Source of the DNA: Streptomyces mirabilis | GTDB lineage: Bacteria; Actinomycetota; Actinomycetes; Streptomycetales; Streptomycetaceae | Reading direction: 5' to 3' | Length of the DNA stretch: 64,000 nucleotides | Assembly (NCBI RefSeq): GCF_018310535.1 | Contig: NZ_CP074102.1 | Coordinates: 4,898,001-4,962,000 of the forward strand | Notes under the pieces: model-generated | Seen by the model: only the letters and a program-made list of their open reading frames with translations | Told to the model about the DNA's origin: nothing | The model's database searches: none | Translations under genes and position numbers: made by a program | Shown: piece after piece, positions 7,868-16,202 of the stretch | Layout: the number at the start of each line of letters is the position of its first letter | Position numbering within the stretch: position 1 is the first letter of the stretch

Positions 7868-9640
7868 ATGCGTCTTCACCACCTTTCCAACCCCGTCCTG
7901 GACGCGCTGAACTCCGTCACCGAGAACGAGGAAGCCGTCGGATTTCTGCTTGAGGCGGAGTCGAGCCGACGACTGTTGCTGTTGCGCGCGATCTTGGACG
8001 CGGCGGCGGACGCCGACGACGTCCGTCGGGCCTGGAAGCTGCTCGAAGCCGCCGAGCGGGCGGACCCGACGGCCTTCCGTACGGTGCTCCTCGACCCGCA
8101 GGTGGGGGTGTGGGCGGCGAGCCTGCTGCGCAGACTGTCCCGCCCGGATCCGGCGGCGACCGAGATCGAGACACCGCTGCACGTGGAGCTGGGGTTCCTC
8201 GGACAGTTGGCGGCAGCCGTGTTCATCGCCGCCGGGGCCGACTTCCGTGCGTGTGTGCCGGTGCGGGAGGGGCGGGTGTTCCTGCCAGGCCTTGGCCGGG
8301 CCACGGTCGGTGGCGATCTCTGGGGGACCGCCGAGGTGTGGGGGCGGGACGGGGTGGTCCGGGTCGGCGCGGGCGGCGTGACCGTGACGGTGCCGGACGA
8401 GACGGAGACCGACGCCCCGGGATGGGAGGGGCAGCGGTGGCTGCGCGCGGAACACGCGGGAGTCGGCCTCACCCTCGCCCTCGACGACCTCGGACCCTAT
8501 GCACCGGTGCCGCAGCTGACGGCGCCCGGACGTCTCGCTCCCGCGCAGTTCGCTTCCTGGCAGCGCTGGTTCGAGCGCATGTGGCCGGTACTGGTGGAGG
8601 ATCACACGGACGGCGCCCTGGCCTTGGCCGCGGGCTTGCGTTCCGTCGTTCCACTGCCGCGGGGCGAGCGGCTGCGCGCACGGGCGGCTTCGTCGAGCGA
8701 CGCGTTCGGGTGCCTGCTGCTGTCCGAGCCGGACGAGGACGAGGACGTCCTACCGGCGCAGCTCGGGGTCGCCGTCCTGCATGAGTTCCGGCACACCCTG
8801 CTCAACGGCCTCATCTTTCTCACGCCGCTCTTCGATGAGTGCGACGACCTGTTCTACGCGCCCTGGCGCGACGATCCGCGCCCCCTCGGGGGGCTGGTCC
8901 ATGGGGCCTATGCCTTCTCGGGGGTCGCGCACTACTGGCGCACGCGCGGTCCGGAAGGACTTGCGGGCTTCGAGTACGCGCTGTGGCGGAGCGCTGTCCG
9001 CACGGTGCTCGGGACCCTGCGCGACCACCCCGCACTGACTCCCCTGGGGCGCTCGCTGATCGGCGGCCTGGACCAACAGACCGCGCCCTGGCATGCGGAG
9101 CCGGTGGGAGCGCGTGAACAGCGCCTTGCGCACCTCGCGGTGGTCCACCACCGTGCGACCTGGCGTGTGCATCACCTCCATGTGCCCCCGGCGCATGCGA
9201 GGGAGCTGGCTGACAGCTGGCGGGCGGAGCGGCGCGTGGATGTCGGCATGCGCCCCGAGCGCGCGTTGCGGGCCGATTCGGGCGCCTGTCGGCTCGACAC
9301 GCTCGCGCTGCTGGCGCGCCTCAGCCTCATCGCCCCCGGCGAGTTCGACGCCCTGCGCGCGGCGGAGAACCCGGCGAGGAGGGTGCCGGGTGTCGTCCAC
9401 GCCGATCTGGCGCTGGTGGACGGCGACGCCGCGACCGCGGTCAAGCTGTACACCGAGGAACTCATGGGTCCGGTCGCCAGACCCGCCGCCTGGGCCGGAC
9501 TTGGCCTCGCGCTGGCCGAGTGTGGCGAGCGAGCCGCCGGGACCGCCCTGATCGAACGGCCCGAACTGGCCCTGGCCGTCAGCCGGTCGCTGTCCACCCC
9601 GCCCGATCCGGTGCTTCTGGCTCACTGGCTCGCGGAGTAG
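7868..9640 (+). CDS. aKG-HExxH-type peptide beta-hydroxylase
   Basis: A 590-aa protein of the HEXXH peptide-modification family that accompanies FxSxx-COOH RiPP clusters and is also found fused to FxsB. Its members are regarded as 2-oxoglutarate-dependent peptide beta-hydroxylases. The motif HEFRH is at residues 305-309, and H345 in LVHGAYAF is a likely third metal ligand, so the active site looks intact. The N-terminus (SSRRLLLLRAILDAA) is also typical. It follows the small peptide gene by 8 bp and is probably translationally coupled. No radical SAM gene is nearby. The peptide substrate is inferred to be the upstream 65-mer. Confidence 0.8.
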   Translation: MRLHHLSNPVLDALNSVTENEEAVGFLLEAESSRRLLLLRAILDAAADADDVRRAWKLLEAAERADPTAFRTVLLDPQVGVWAASLLRRLSRPDPAATEIETPLHVELGFLGQLAAAVFIAAGADFRACVPVREGRVFLPGLGRATVGGDLWGTAEVWGRDGVVRVGAGGVTVTVPDETETDAPGWEGQRWLRAEHAGVGLTLALDDLGPYAPVPQLTAPGRLAPAQFASWQRWFERMWPVLVEDHTDGALALAAGLRSVVPLPRGERLRARAASSSDAFGCLLLSEPDEDEDVLPAQLGVAVLHEFRHTLLNGLIFLTPLFDECDDLFYAPWRDDPRPLGGLVHGAYAFSGVAHYWRTRGPEGLAGFEYALWRSAVRTVLGTLRDHPALTPLGRSLIGGLDQQTAPWHAEPVGAREQRLAHLAVVHHRATWRVHHLHVPPAHARELADSWRAERRVDVGMRPERALRADSGACRLDTLALLARLSLIAPGEFDALRAAENPARRVPGVVHADLALVDGDAATAVKLYTEELMGPVARPAAWAGLGLALAECGERAAGTALIERPELALAVSRSLSTPPDPVLLAHWLAE

Positions 9641-9684
9641 GGGCACGTGTCGGGCCGGTCCCGAGCCGGGCGGCGCGGATTTTG

Positions 9685-12600
9685 TCACAGAGGCATCGGA
9701 TCGATGTCGCAGTCCGCGCGGTGGTCCCAGTCCGCGGCCTGGGCGACGGCCGGGTGGCCGCTGCCCAAGGTGCGGTGGAGACGGTCGCGGGTGTCGCGGT
9801 GCAGTGTCTCCGCCTCCTCGTCCCGTCCCACGGCCCGTAGATCCATGGCGAGGTTCGCGGCGCAGGCCAGAGTGGAGGGGTGTTCGTCGTCGAAGACCTC
9901 CCGGGACCTGCGGAGTGTTTCGGTGTCGAGGTCCAGCGCGCCGGCCGCGTCGCCGAGCGCGTAGTGGTCGCTGGCGAGATTGGTGCGGCACACCAGCGCG
10001 GAGGGGTGCGTCGCGTCCAGAGTCTGTGTGAGCTGATCGAGGGCCACGGCGTCGATGTACTGTGCGGCCGCGGCGTCGCCCAGGAGCCGATACGTGATCG
10101 CGAGGTTCGCAGCGGCGGACAGGGCATGCGGGTGGTGCTTGCCGTACGTCTCCTCGTACCGCCGGCAGATCGCCGTACCCAGACGCAGTGCTTCCTCCAG
10201 GTCTCCCCGGTGGCGCAGGTGGATGGTCAGTTCGAGGGTGGCGGCCATCGACTCGGGGTTGCGGTCGCCGTACCGGCGTACGAGCTCCGCGCGAATGCGC
10301 TGCGCCGTCGCCGCGGCCTCCTCGTGCTCGCCGGCCTTGCGCAGGGCGACGGCCAGGAGGCGGATGCAGGACAGGGTGAACGGGTTGCTGCCGCCGAGCA
10401 GCGTGGTGGCCTGCTCGGTGATCTCACGGTGGTAGGTCAACGCTGTTTCGTAGTCGCCGAGTTCACGAAGATCGACGATCATCCCGAGCCAGGTGCTCAG
10501 TGAGTCGATGTGGTCCTGGCCGAAGATCTGGATGCGGTTGCGCCAGGTCTGCTGGTCCAGTTCGTAGGCGCGGGCGAACTTCCCCACCAGGCGCAGGCTC
10601 ACGCCGAGGTTGTGCGCGGCCCGCAGAGTCTCCGGGTCGTCCGGACCGATGAGTTGCAGGGACTGCTGGTGCACGGAGTCGGAGAGTTGGAGGGCCTCGG
10701 TGAACGCGCCGCGCACGCGGTGGTCTATGGCGACGTTGCCGAGCGCGGCGAACGTGTCCTGGTGGTGGGGACCCAGCGACCTGAGATGTGCTTCCAGCGT
10801 CTTCGTGTTGAGCTCGGCAGCCTCCTTGTAACGGCCCATGCTGAACTGGAGGAACGCCAGCCAGCGAGCGATCTGCAGGGTCTGGGTGTGCTCCGCGCCC
10901 AGGCGACCGGACCAGTCGTCGTAGGCGGTTCGGGCGAGTTCCAGACAGGACTCGTAGTCCCCCCAGCGCCGCAGGTACTTGACCTCGTTCACCACCAGCC
11001 TGCGCACCCAGGTCTCGTCGGACTGCACCGCGCCGGAGACGACCACGTGGGGATAGAGCGCGCCGTACCGATCCCAGCGCAGCGCGTTGCTGGGGTCGTT
11101 GGGGTCGCTCGCCACCAGCAGCATGTGCGCCCCGTGCCGCATGGTGGCCCGGTCCTCCTCGGTCATCCGGAACTGCAGCGCCGCCTGCACCAGCCGGTGC
11201 ATCTGGAGGGAGTTGGTGCGGTGGTCGAAGCGGGCCAGGGAGTAGCGGCCGATGTCGCGGATGGCCTGGCCGAGCCGGATCGGATCCTCCAGGGCGGTGT
11301 CCAGCTCGGGGGTGATGGGACTGGGCGGCATCCGCATGAACATGGTTCGCGCGATGGGTTCGGGCGCGTAGAAGGAGCACACCTGAAGCAGCTGGTACGC
11401 GGCCGGGCTCTTGGCCTCCAGCCGGTCCAGGGAGATGTTCCAGGCGGCTATCACCGGATGCTGGTTGCCGAGCGGCGCGGTGCCGCGCAGCAGGTCCACG
11501 CGCTTCTCGTCGAGCAGCCGCAGGTACTCGTCCACGGGCATGCCCGTCTCCGCGTGCCAGGCGGCGGCCTGCTCGATGGCGAGCGGCAGGTCACCGAGTG
11601 CCTCGGCGAGCCGGTCGGCCTCCGCGTCGCTGATCTCCGGTCCGCGTACGCGCAGCAGCTGTTTGCTCTCCTCCCGCATGAAGACGTCGACCTCCAGCGG
11701 CCGGGCGACGGAGGCCCATTGGGGGTTGCGCGAGGTGACGAGGATGTTGCCCGGCCCTCCGGCCGGGAAGAACTGCCGTACGGATTCCGGGCTTTCGGCG
11801 TTGTCGAAGACCAGGATCCAGTTGGTGTAGGGCACGCCGATGCGCAGCGCCTCCAGGACCGAGGCGACGGTCGAGGAGACGTCGGACCCGGTCGGCAGGC
11901 CCAGGCGCGGTGCCAGTTCCACCAGGGACAGGGAGATCTGCGCGGTGCGCTCCGCGGAGATCCACCAGACCACGTCGTACTCCGCCATACGACGGTAGAG
12001 GTACTCGACGGCCAGCAGGCTCTTGCCGACGCCGCCCATGCCGTGCAGCGTGTGGGGCAGCACGGCGGTCGCCTTCTCCCGCAGCAGCCGCTGGTGCAGC
12101 TTGTCGAGGAGTTCCTCGCGGCCCGTGAAGTTCGGATTTCTGGGCGGGATGTTTCCCCAGATCGTGGGCGTGCTCCTGGTACGTCCGTTGCCCACCGTGC
12201 TCGCCGGGGCCTGCTGCGGCATCACCGGCCTCCTCTTCCCCTGATCGGTCCGACGGTCGGCGTCGCCCGGGGGCCGGGCGGCGGCATCGCTGGGTGCTGT
12301 GGATGGTGCGGGTGTGGTGGTGCCGTGCTGCTGTGCGCGCTGCGGGCGTTTCCGATCGGCCGGGGCGGCCGCGAGGGCCTCGTCGACCTCCCTCGCCGGC
12401 TCCAGGAACGGCCCGGACAGGGCGTGGAGCACAGCGCTCTCCGCCATGAGCCACGGCCCGGACTCCGCGTCGACCGGCGGGAGTCGGTGCACGGCGGCCC
12501 CGCGCAGCAACCGGGGCAGTCGCCACAAGTGTTCCCCGCCGGATCCCTGGCGATCCCCGATCAACTCGACTACTCGCACCACATCGGTACGCCGTCCGGT

Positions 12601-13527
12601 GGCCAGCAGCTCCTCGCGGATCCCGGGGGCGAACGCGAAGGTGGTGTGCCCGCCGTCCGCCGGCCGGACCAGGCCGTGCACCAGCAGGTGGGCGACGTCG
12701 GTGAGGGAGGTGCCGGGCAGGAGCGCGCCCCGCACCTCCTCGATCAGCCCGGCGCTGAGGGGTATCGCGGAGAGCATGGTGGCGAGCGTGAACACGCTCC
12801 GGGGCACGGACGACTGGAAGCGCGCCACCCGAGCCGCCGGGGTGGGGACGGGCTCCGCCGCCGTCGGACCGGCGGGTACGCGTGCGCGGGGGAACATCAC
12901 CGTCATCGGCAGCCACGACGGCGGGCCCCCGCCCAGCAGGCCGGACCAGGCGTCCAGCCAGCGGGGGGTGAGTTCGAGCACGGGCACCGCCACGTCGGGG
13001 CGGTGGGCGGGCGGCAGGCCGTGGACATCGGGGCCCAGGCCGCGGGGCCGCCACCGCATCCGGTGGTTGGCCACGCCCGGGGCGGGCGAGCGCAGCAGCA
13101 CCTGCCAGCCGCGCAGTCCCGTCGCGTGCCACACCGGGTGCGGCAACAGGTGGATCAGCGCGAGCGGTCCGGACTGGCCCCAGCGGCGCAGCAGCGGTTC
13201 CACCTCGTGGCTGCGCCAGCGCGGGCCCGCGCCGTCGGTCAGGAGCAGGGTCAGCCGGGTGCCCGCACGGTGACGCGGCAGGGTCGCCGGGTCGGCACTG
13301 TGCCCGTGCGGCAGCCTGTGCGTGGTGATCCGGCCGAAGGTCCCGCACCGATGCAGTGCCGTGGCGAGCTCGTGGACCGTCCGGTGCCAGATCCCCATCG
13401 TCGGCCCGGCGTCGGCCACCACCGCCACGTCCCGGACGGCGGTGCGGCCGAGCGCGGTGCCTATGTGCCGCAGGGCCTCCGGGAGCCCCGGTGGGAGAGC
13501 CGCGGGAAACGGGCCGGGCCCGGTCAT
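9685..13527 (-). CDS. vWA-like (SAV_2336-type) / NB-ARC / TPR STAND protein, FxsT-like
   Basis: A 1280-aa three-part protein. Residues about 1-330 resemble SAV_2336 N-terminal proteins with a vWA-like start (VRDVAVVADAGPTM, LTLLLTDGAGPRWRS). A Pro/Ala linker leads to an NB-ARC ATPase (P-loop GMGGVGKS with K502, Walker B NWILVFDNAES, QMHRLVQ in place of MHD). About ten tetratricopeptide repeats (such as LGPHHQDTFAALGNVAIDHR) fill residues 800-1250. STAND proteins of this type act as ligand-gated oligomerising switches. FxSxx systems carry a similar TPR protein, FxsT. The ATG at 13527 overlaps the moxR stop (ATGA) and has GGAGGAG upstream. It is the last gene of a four-gene operon. Confidence 0.85.
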   Translation of the reverse strand: MTGPGPFPAALPPGLPEALRHIGTALGRTAVRDVAVVADAGPTMGIWHRTVHELATALHRCGTFGRITTHRLPHGHSADPATLPRHRAGTRLTLLLTDGAGPRWRSHEVEPLLRRWGQSGPLALIHLLPHPVWHATGLRGWQVLLRSPAPGVANHRMRWRPRGLGPDVHGLPPAHRPDVAVPVLELTPRWLDAWSGLLGGGPPSWLPMTVMFPRARVPAGPTAAEPVPTPAARVARFQSSVPRSVFTLATMLSAIPLSAGLIEEVRGALLPGTSLTDVAHLLVHGLVRPADGGHTTFAFAPGIREELLATGRRTDVVRVVELIGDRQGSGGEHLWRLPRLLRGAAVHRLPPVDAESGPWLMAESAVLHALSGPFLEPAREVDEALAAAPADRKRPQRAQQHGTTTPAPSTAPSDAAARPPGDADRRTDQGKRRPVMPQQAPASTVGNGRTRSTPTIWGNIPPRNPNFTGREELLDKLHQRLLREKATAVLPHTLHGMGGVGKSLLAVEYLYRRMAEYDVVWWISAERTAQISLSLVELAPRLGLPTGSDVSSTVASVLEALRIGVPYTNWILVFDNAESPESVRQFFPAGGPGNILVTSRNPQWASVARPLEVDVFMREESKQLLRVRGPEISDAEADRLAEALGDLPLAIEQAAAWHAETGMPVDEYLRLLDEKRVDLLRGTAPLGNQHPVIAAWNISLDRLEAKSPAAYQLLQVCSFYAPEPIARTMFMRMPPSPITPELDTALEDPIRLGQAIRDIGRYSLARFDHRTNSLQMHRLVQAALQFRMTEEDRATMRHGAHMLLVASDPNDPSNALRWDRYGALYPHVVVSGAVQSDETWVRRLVVNEVKYLRRWGDYESCLELARTAYDDWSGRLGAEHTQTLQIARWLAFLQFSMGRYKEAAELNTKTLEAHLRSLGPHHQDTFAALGNVAIDHRVRGAFTEALQLSDSVHQQSLQLIGPDDPETLRAAHNLGVSLRLVGKFARAYELDQQTWRNRIQIFGQDHIDSLSTWLGMIVDLRELGDYETALTYHREITEQATTLLGGSNPFTLSCIRLLAVALRKAGEHEEAAATAQRIRAELVRRYGDRNPESMAATLELTIHLRHRGDLEEALRLGTAICRRYEETYGKHHPHALSAAANLAITYRLLGDAAAAQYIDAVALDQLTQTLDATHPSALVCRTNLASDHYALGDAAGALDLDTETLRRSREVFDDEHPSTLACAANLAMDLRAVGRDEEAETLHRDTRDRLHRTLGSGHPAVAQAADWDHRADCDIDPMPL

Positions 13528-14504
13528 GGCTCCTCCGGCGCGGTCCACTGCCAGAGGGTGTCGACGGCCTCCTGCCAGTTGCCGCCCTCCGCCACGGCCT
13601 GGAGGACACCGTCGGCGGCCAGGCGGAGTGCGTCCAGGAACCGTTCAAGGACCGGTCCCTCGGCGGCGGCGGCCCGTTCGACGAAGGCGTCCACGGCGTC
13701 CGGCGCCGGGCCGGGACGTCCGGGCTCCGTCGGGAACCGGTTCGCGGCGATGGCGCGCAGCAGGTCCGGGCCGGGCCGCTGGGACCGCAGGGTCACACAG
13801 CGGCGTACGAGATCCGATGGCAGATCCCGCTCACCCGTGGTGGTGATGACCACCACGGGGAAGGCACGGCAGCGCACCGCTCCGTCCGGCAGCGGCACCG
13901 CGGCCGACGGATCGTCGTGGGACGACACCCGTGGGCCGGTGGAGCCGGCGCCGGGCAGGGCGAACCCTCCGGCCGTCAGTACCGTGCACAGGTCCTCGGG
14001 CAGGCCGATCTCGGCCCGGTCCAGCCGGTCGATCAGCAGCACACGGGGCCTGCGGTACGGCAGGAAGGCGGTACCCAGTGGCCCGAGCCGGATCCCACCG
14101 CCGTACTCGCCCACGTCATGACCCTCGTACGGGCCGTCGTACAGGCCCTCCCGGAGTGTGCTCAGAGAGGTGATCGGCCAGCGCAGGACGCGGCCGAGGC
14201 CGAGCTCCTCGCTGATGCGGTAGGCGAGGGACGACTTGCCGGTGCCGGGCTCGCCCGTGACGAGCAGGGGGCGGCGCAGGTGCAGCGCCACGTTCACCCG
14301 TGCCACCTCGTCCGGCGGAGCCGGCAGTGGCTGCCTGATGGTGCCCAGCGCCGCGGGGGCGCACGGGTCGTCGACGGGTGGCGGGGGGAGTTCGGGGCCG
14401 CCGCCGAAGCTGCGCCAGGCCGGTGCCTGGGGCCACTCCTCCGGTGTGGCACCGGGCAGCCCCGTGCCTCGGTACAGTCCCCACGACTGGCTGTTCGGCG
14501 GCAT
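13524..14504 (-). CDS. MoxR-family AAA+ ATPase with altered Walker B
   Basis: A 326-aa AAA+ protein. The P-loop is TGEPGTGKSSLAYRI (K90), Walker B is RVLLIDRLDRAEIGLPEDL, sensor 1 is FPVVVITTTGERDLP, and the arginine region is LVRRCVTLRSQRPG. D159 is followed by R160, where MoxR proteins normally have Glu (LIDEI), so ATP hydrolysis may be impaired. MoxR ATPases partner vWA proteins and VMAP in ternary conflict systems. The ATG at 14504 has GGAGGG 9 bp upstream; the in-frame extension to 14639 encodes only the tandem DNA repeats and is probably untranslated. It overlaps the next gene by 4 bp. Confidence 0.85.
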   Translation of the reverse strand: MPPNSQSWGLYRGTGLPGATPEEWPQAPAWRSFGGGPELPPPPVDDPCAPAALGTIRQPLPAPPDEVARVNVALHLRRPLLVTGEPGTGKSSLAYRISEELGLGRVLRWPITSLSTLREGLYDGPYEGHDVGEYGGGIRLGPLGTAFLPYRRPRVLLIDRLDRAEIGLPEDLCTVLTAGGFALPGAGSTGPRVSSHDDPSAAVPLPDGAVRCRAFPVVVITTTGERDLPSDLVRRCVTLRSQRPGPDLLRAIAANRFPTEPGRPGPAPDAVDAFVERAAAAEGPVLERFLDALRLAADGVLQAVAEGGNWQEAVDTLWQWTAPEEP

Positions 14505-14563
14505 GAACGGCGTCCCTCCGTACGGCGACTGGGCTGCGATGAACGGACCGGTGGCGCCGGTCC

Positions 14564-14697
14564 GCACTGCTGGTCGGTGGTCGTGGATCCGCACTGCTGG
14601 TCGGTGGTCATGAAACCGCACTGCTGATCCATGGATCATGGATCGGCACTGCTGGTCCGTGGATCATGGATCGGCACTGCTGGTCCGTGGTCACGGT
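14564..14697. repeat. Five 27-28 bp tandem repeats between vmap and moxR
   Basis: Copies begin with GCACTGCTG at 14564, 14591, 14618, 14646 and 14674, with periods of 27, 27, 28 and 28. The unit is roughly GCACTGCTGGTCCGTGGTCA followed by TGGATCC/G. The middle copies contain the palindrome GATCCATGGATC. The array fills most of the 186-bp leader between the vmap stop (14691) and the moxR start (14504), an untranslated gap in an otherwise overlapping operon. It could be a protein-binding array, an RNA structure that sets moxR expression, or a slippage product. Confidence 0.9.
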
Positions 14698-16202
14698 GGC
14701 TCGGGGCGCACGGGTTTGCGGTCGGGGTCGTCCCACAGGACCGCGAGGTGGCGGCCGATGTGTGCGGCGTCCTCGTCGTCTGCGGCGTCGATCGCGGCAC
14801 GGCGGCGGTAGGCGGCCACTTTGGCCGGGAACCGCGACAGGCCGTCGGTGAGGAGCCCGTCGAGGACACCGCGGAACTCCTTGGTGGAGCGGCCTTCGCG
14901 GTGCCAGATCACCACGGGCAGCCCACTGCGCAGGGCCGCGTGCAGCTCCCGGCGGCCGTTGCCGTGGTCGGGCAGCGGCGGTTCGCTCAGCACCAGGGCC
15001 ACGCAGTGCTCGTCGTCCCCGAGTCGGGCCTCCAGGCCGCGCAGATGGTTGCCGTTCTGGTGCGCGACGTTGACGTACACCGACTTCGACGGGTGCTCGT
15101 CGCGCGCCAGCTGCTGCCATCGGGTGCGCCAGAACCGGTACCAGTCCCGGTTCTGCAGCCGGTCCAGGCTGCGCACGACCACCGGGTAGTCCACCGCGAG
15201 CGGCACGTTCGGTACTTCGGTGGTGTCCCGGGGCCACCGGTCGACGGGCAGGTTGAGCAGTTCGAAGGGGAGCACGAACTCCAGCCACACATGGGCCAGC
15301 CGGTCGCCGCCGCCTCCTTCGACCGTTTTGATGATGCGGGTCACGGCCTGCTGCAGCCCGTCGGTCGGCACCCGCTGCATCGGGTCGCCGTGCTGCCAGT
15401 TCGGGCCGCCCGCGTCGGACATGAGGGAGTGCGAGACCGTGTAGAGCCCGTTCTCCAGCGGGTCCGGCGCGATGTGGATCGCCAGGTACTCCTGGCCCGG
15501 CCTGACCGCCGGCGGTGGCGCCGGAGTCCGGGCGCGGTCGAGGTCGAGCAGCTCGGCCAGGCCGCAGCTCAGGGCCCACTGCCGGTTGCGTGCGAGCAGC
15601 TCGACCGCGACGGGGTGGCCCATCGCGTCGGCAGCGCGGTCGAGGTAGACCATCCACGGTGGCAGCCCGCCCCGCGGAGCTCCCTGCCCGGCCATGTGCA
15701 GGAAGTCGTGCCAGCAGGTGTCGGCGTGCGGCGGCGGTGCGCAGACCCTGGCCTCGGTGGCCGTCCGGACGAGGGCCGTCCGCATGGCGTACGACATGGC
15801 CGGCGTGCCCAGGGTGGCACCGAGGAACTGCCAGGAGCCGGTGACCTCCGGCAGGCCGTCGAGCGAGTCCACGGCCGTCCATTCGTCGGCGAGCCGTTGC
15901 ACGACGGGTCCCTGGGGGCAGCCCGGCTCCAGCATCTGCAGTTTCCGAGCGAGCGCCGACAGTCCGTCCTGGTGGCGTGTGCAGAAACGGAACAGTTCCA
16001 GCAGCTGCAGCGGCACGGTGGCCTGTTCCCGCAGGTCGGCCCGGCGCCCCAGTGCCTCGCCCACCAGATCGGTCAGCAGGTCGCGCGCATAGCGGTCGTG
16101 GAGCGCGGGGACCGCGAGCAGTGCGTCGAGGGTCTCCTCGCCGATCCGCTCGCGTATCCGTAACGCCGGGTTGTGGCGGCCCGCGCCGCCCTGTCCCGTC
16201 AA
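14691..16202 (-). CDS. EAD2-VMAP conflict-system protein (vWA-MoxR-associated protein)
   Basis: A 503-aa protein. Residues about 12-85 form an effector-associated domain of EAD2 type (LHDRYARDLLTDLVGEALG, LREQATVPLQLLELFRFC). The middle region matches VMAP-type helical domains (WHDFLHMAGQG, PPWMVYLDRAADAMG), and the rest is a VMAP C-terminal domain (YLAIHIAPDPLENGLY, HVWLEFVLPFELLNLPVDRW, VRSLDRLQNRDW). VMAP proteins work with MoxR and vWA partners in bacterial conflict systems described computationally. The likely start is TTG at 16202, overlapping the upstream TIR-gene stop as TTGA; the longer frame is a shadow of that gene. The EAD2 domain probably recruits the EAD2-TIR partner. Confidence 0.8.
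   Translation of the reverse strand: MTGQGGAGRHNPALRIRERIGEETLDALLAVPALHDRYARDLLTDLVGEALGRRADLREQATVPLQLLELFRFCTRHQDGLSALARKLQMLEPGCPQGPVVQRLADEWTAVDSLDGLPEVTGSWQFLGATLGTPAMSYAMRTALVRTATEARVCAPPPHADTCWHDFLHMAGQGAPRGGLPPWMVYLDRAADAMGHPVAVELLARNRQWALSCGLAELLDLDRARTPAPPPAVRPGQEYLAIHIAPDPLENGLYTVSHSLMSDAGGPNWQHGDPMQRVPTDGLQQAVTRIIKTVEGGGGDRLAHVWLEFVLPFELLNLPVDRWPRDTTEVPNVPLAVDYPVVVRSLDRLQNRDWYRFWRTRWQQLARDEHPSKSVYVNVAHQNGNHLRGLEARLGDDEHCVALVLSEPPLPDHGNGRRELHAALRSGLPVVIWHREGRSTKEFRGVLDGLLTDGLSRFPAKVAAYRRRAAIDAADDEDAAHIGRHLAVLWDDPDRKPVRPEPP

Noticed and set aside
10510..14121. A 1203-codon open frame on the + strand opposite the STAND gene
   Set aside because: Its translation is compositionally biased (Gly/Arg/Val/Gln-rich), has no domain, and the opposite strand encodes NB-ARC and TPR motifs. 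It is a GC-codon shadow.
14564..14697. Tandem repeats considered as a CRISPR array
   Set aside because: The units are contiguous with no unique spacers and no cas genes are nearby.
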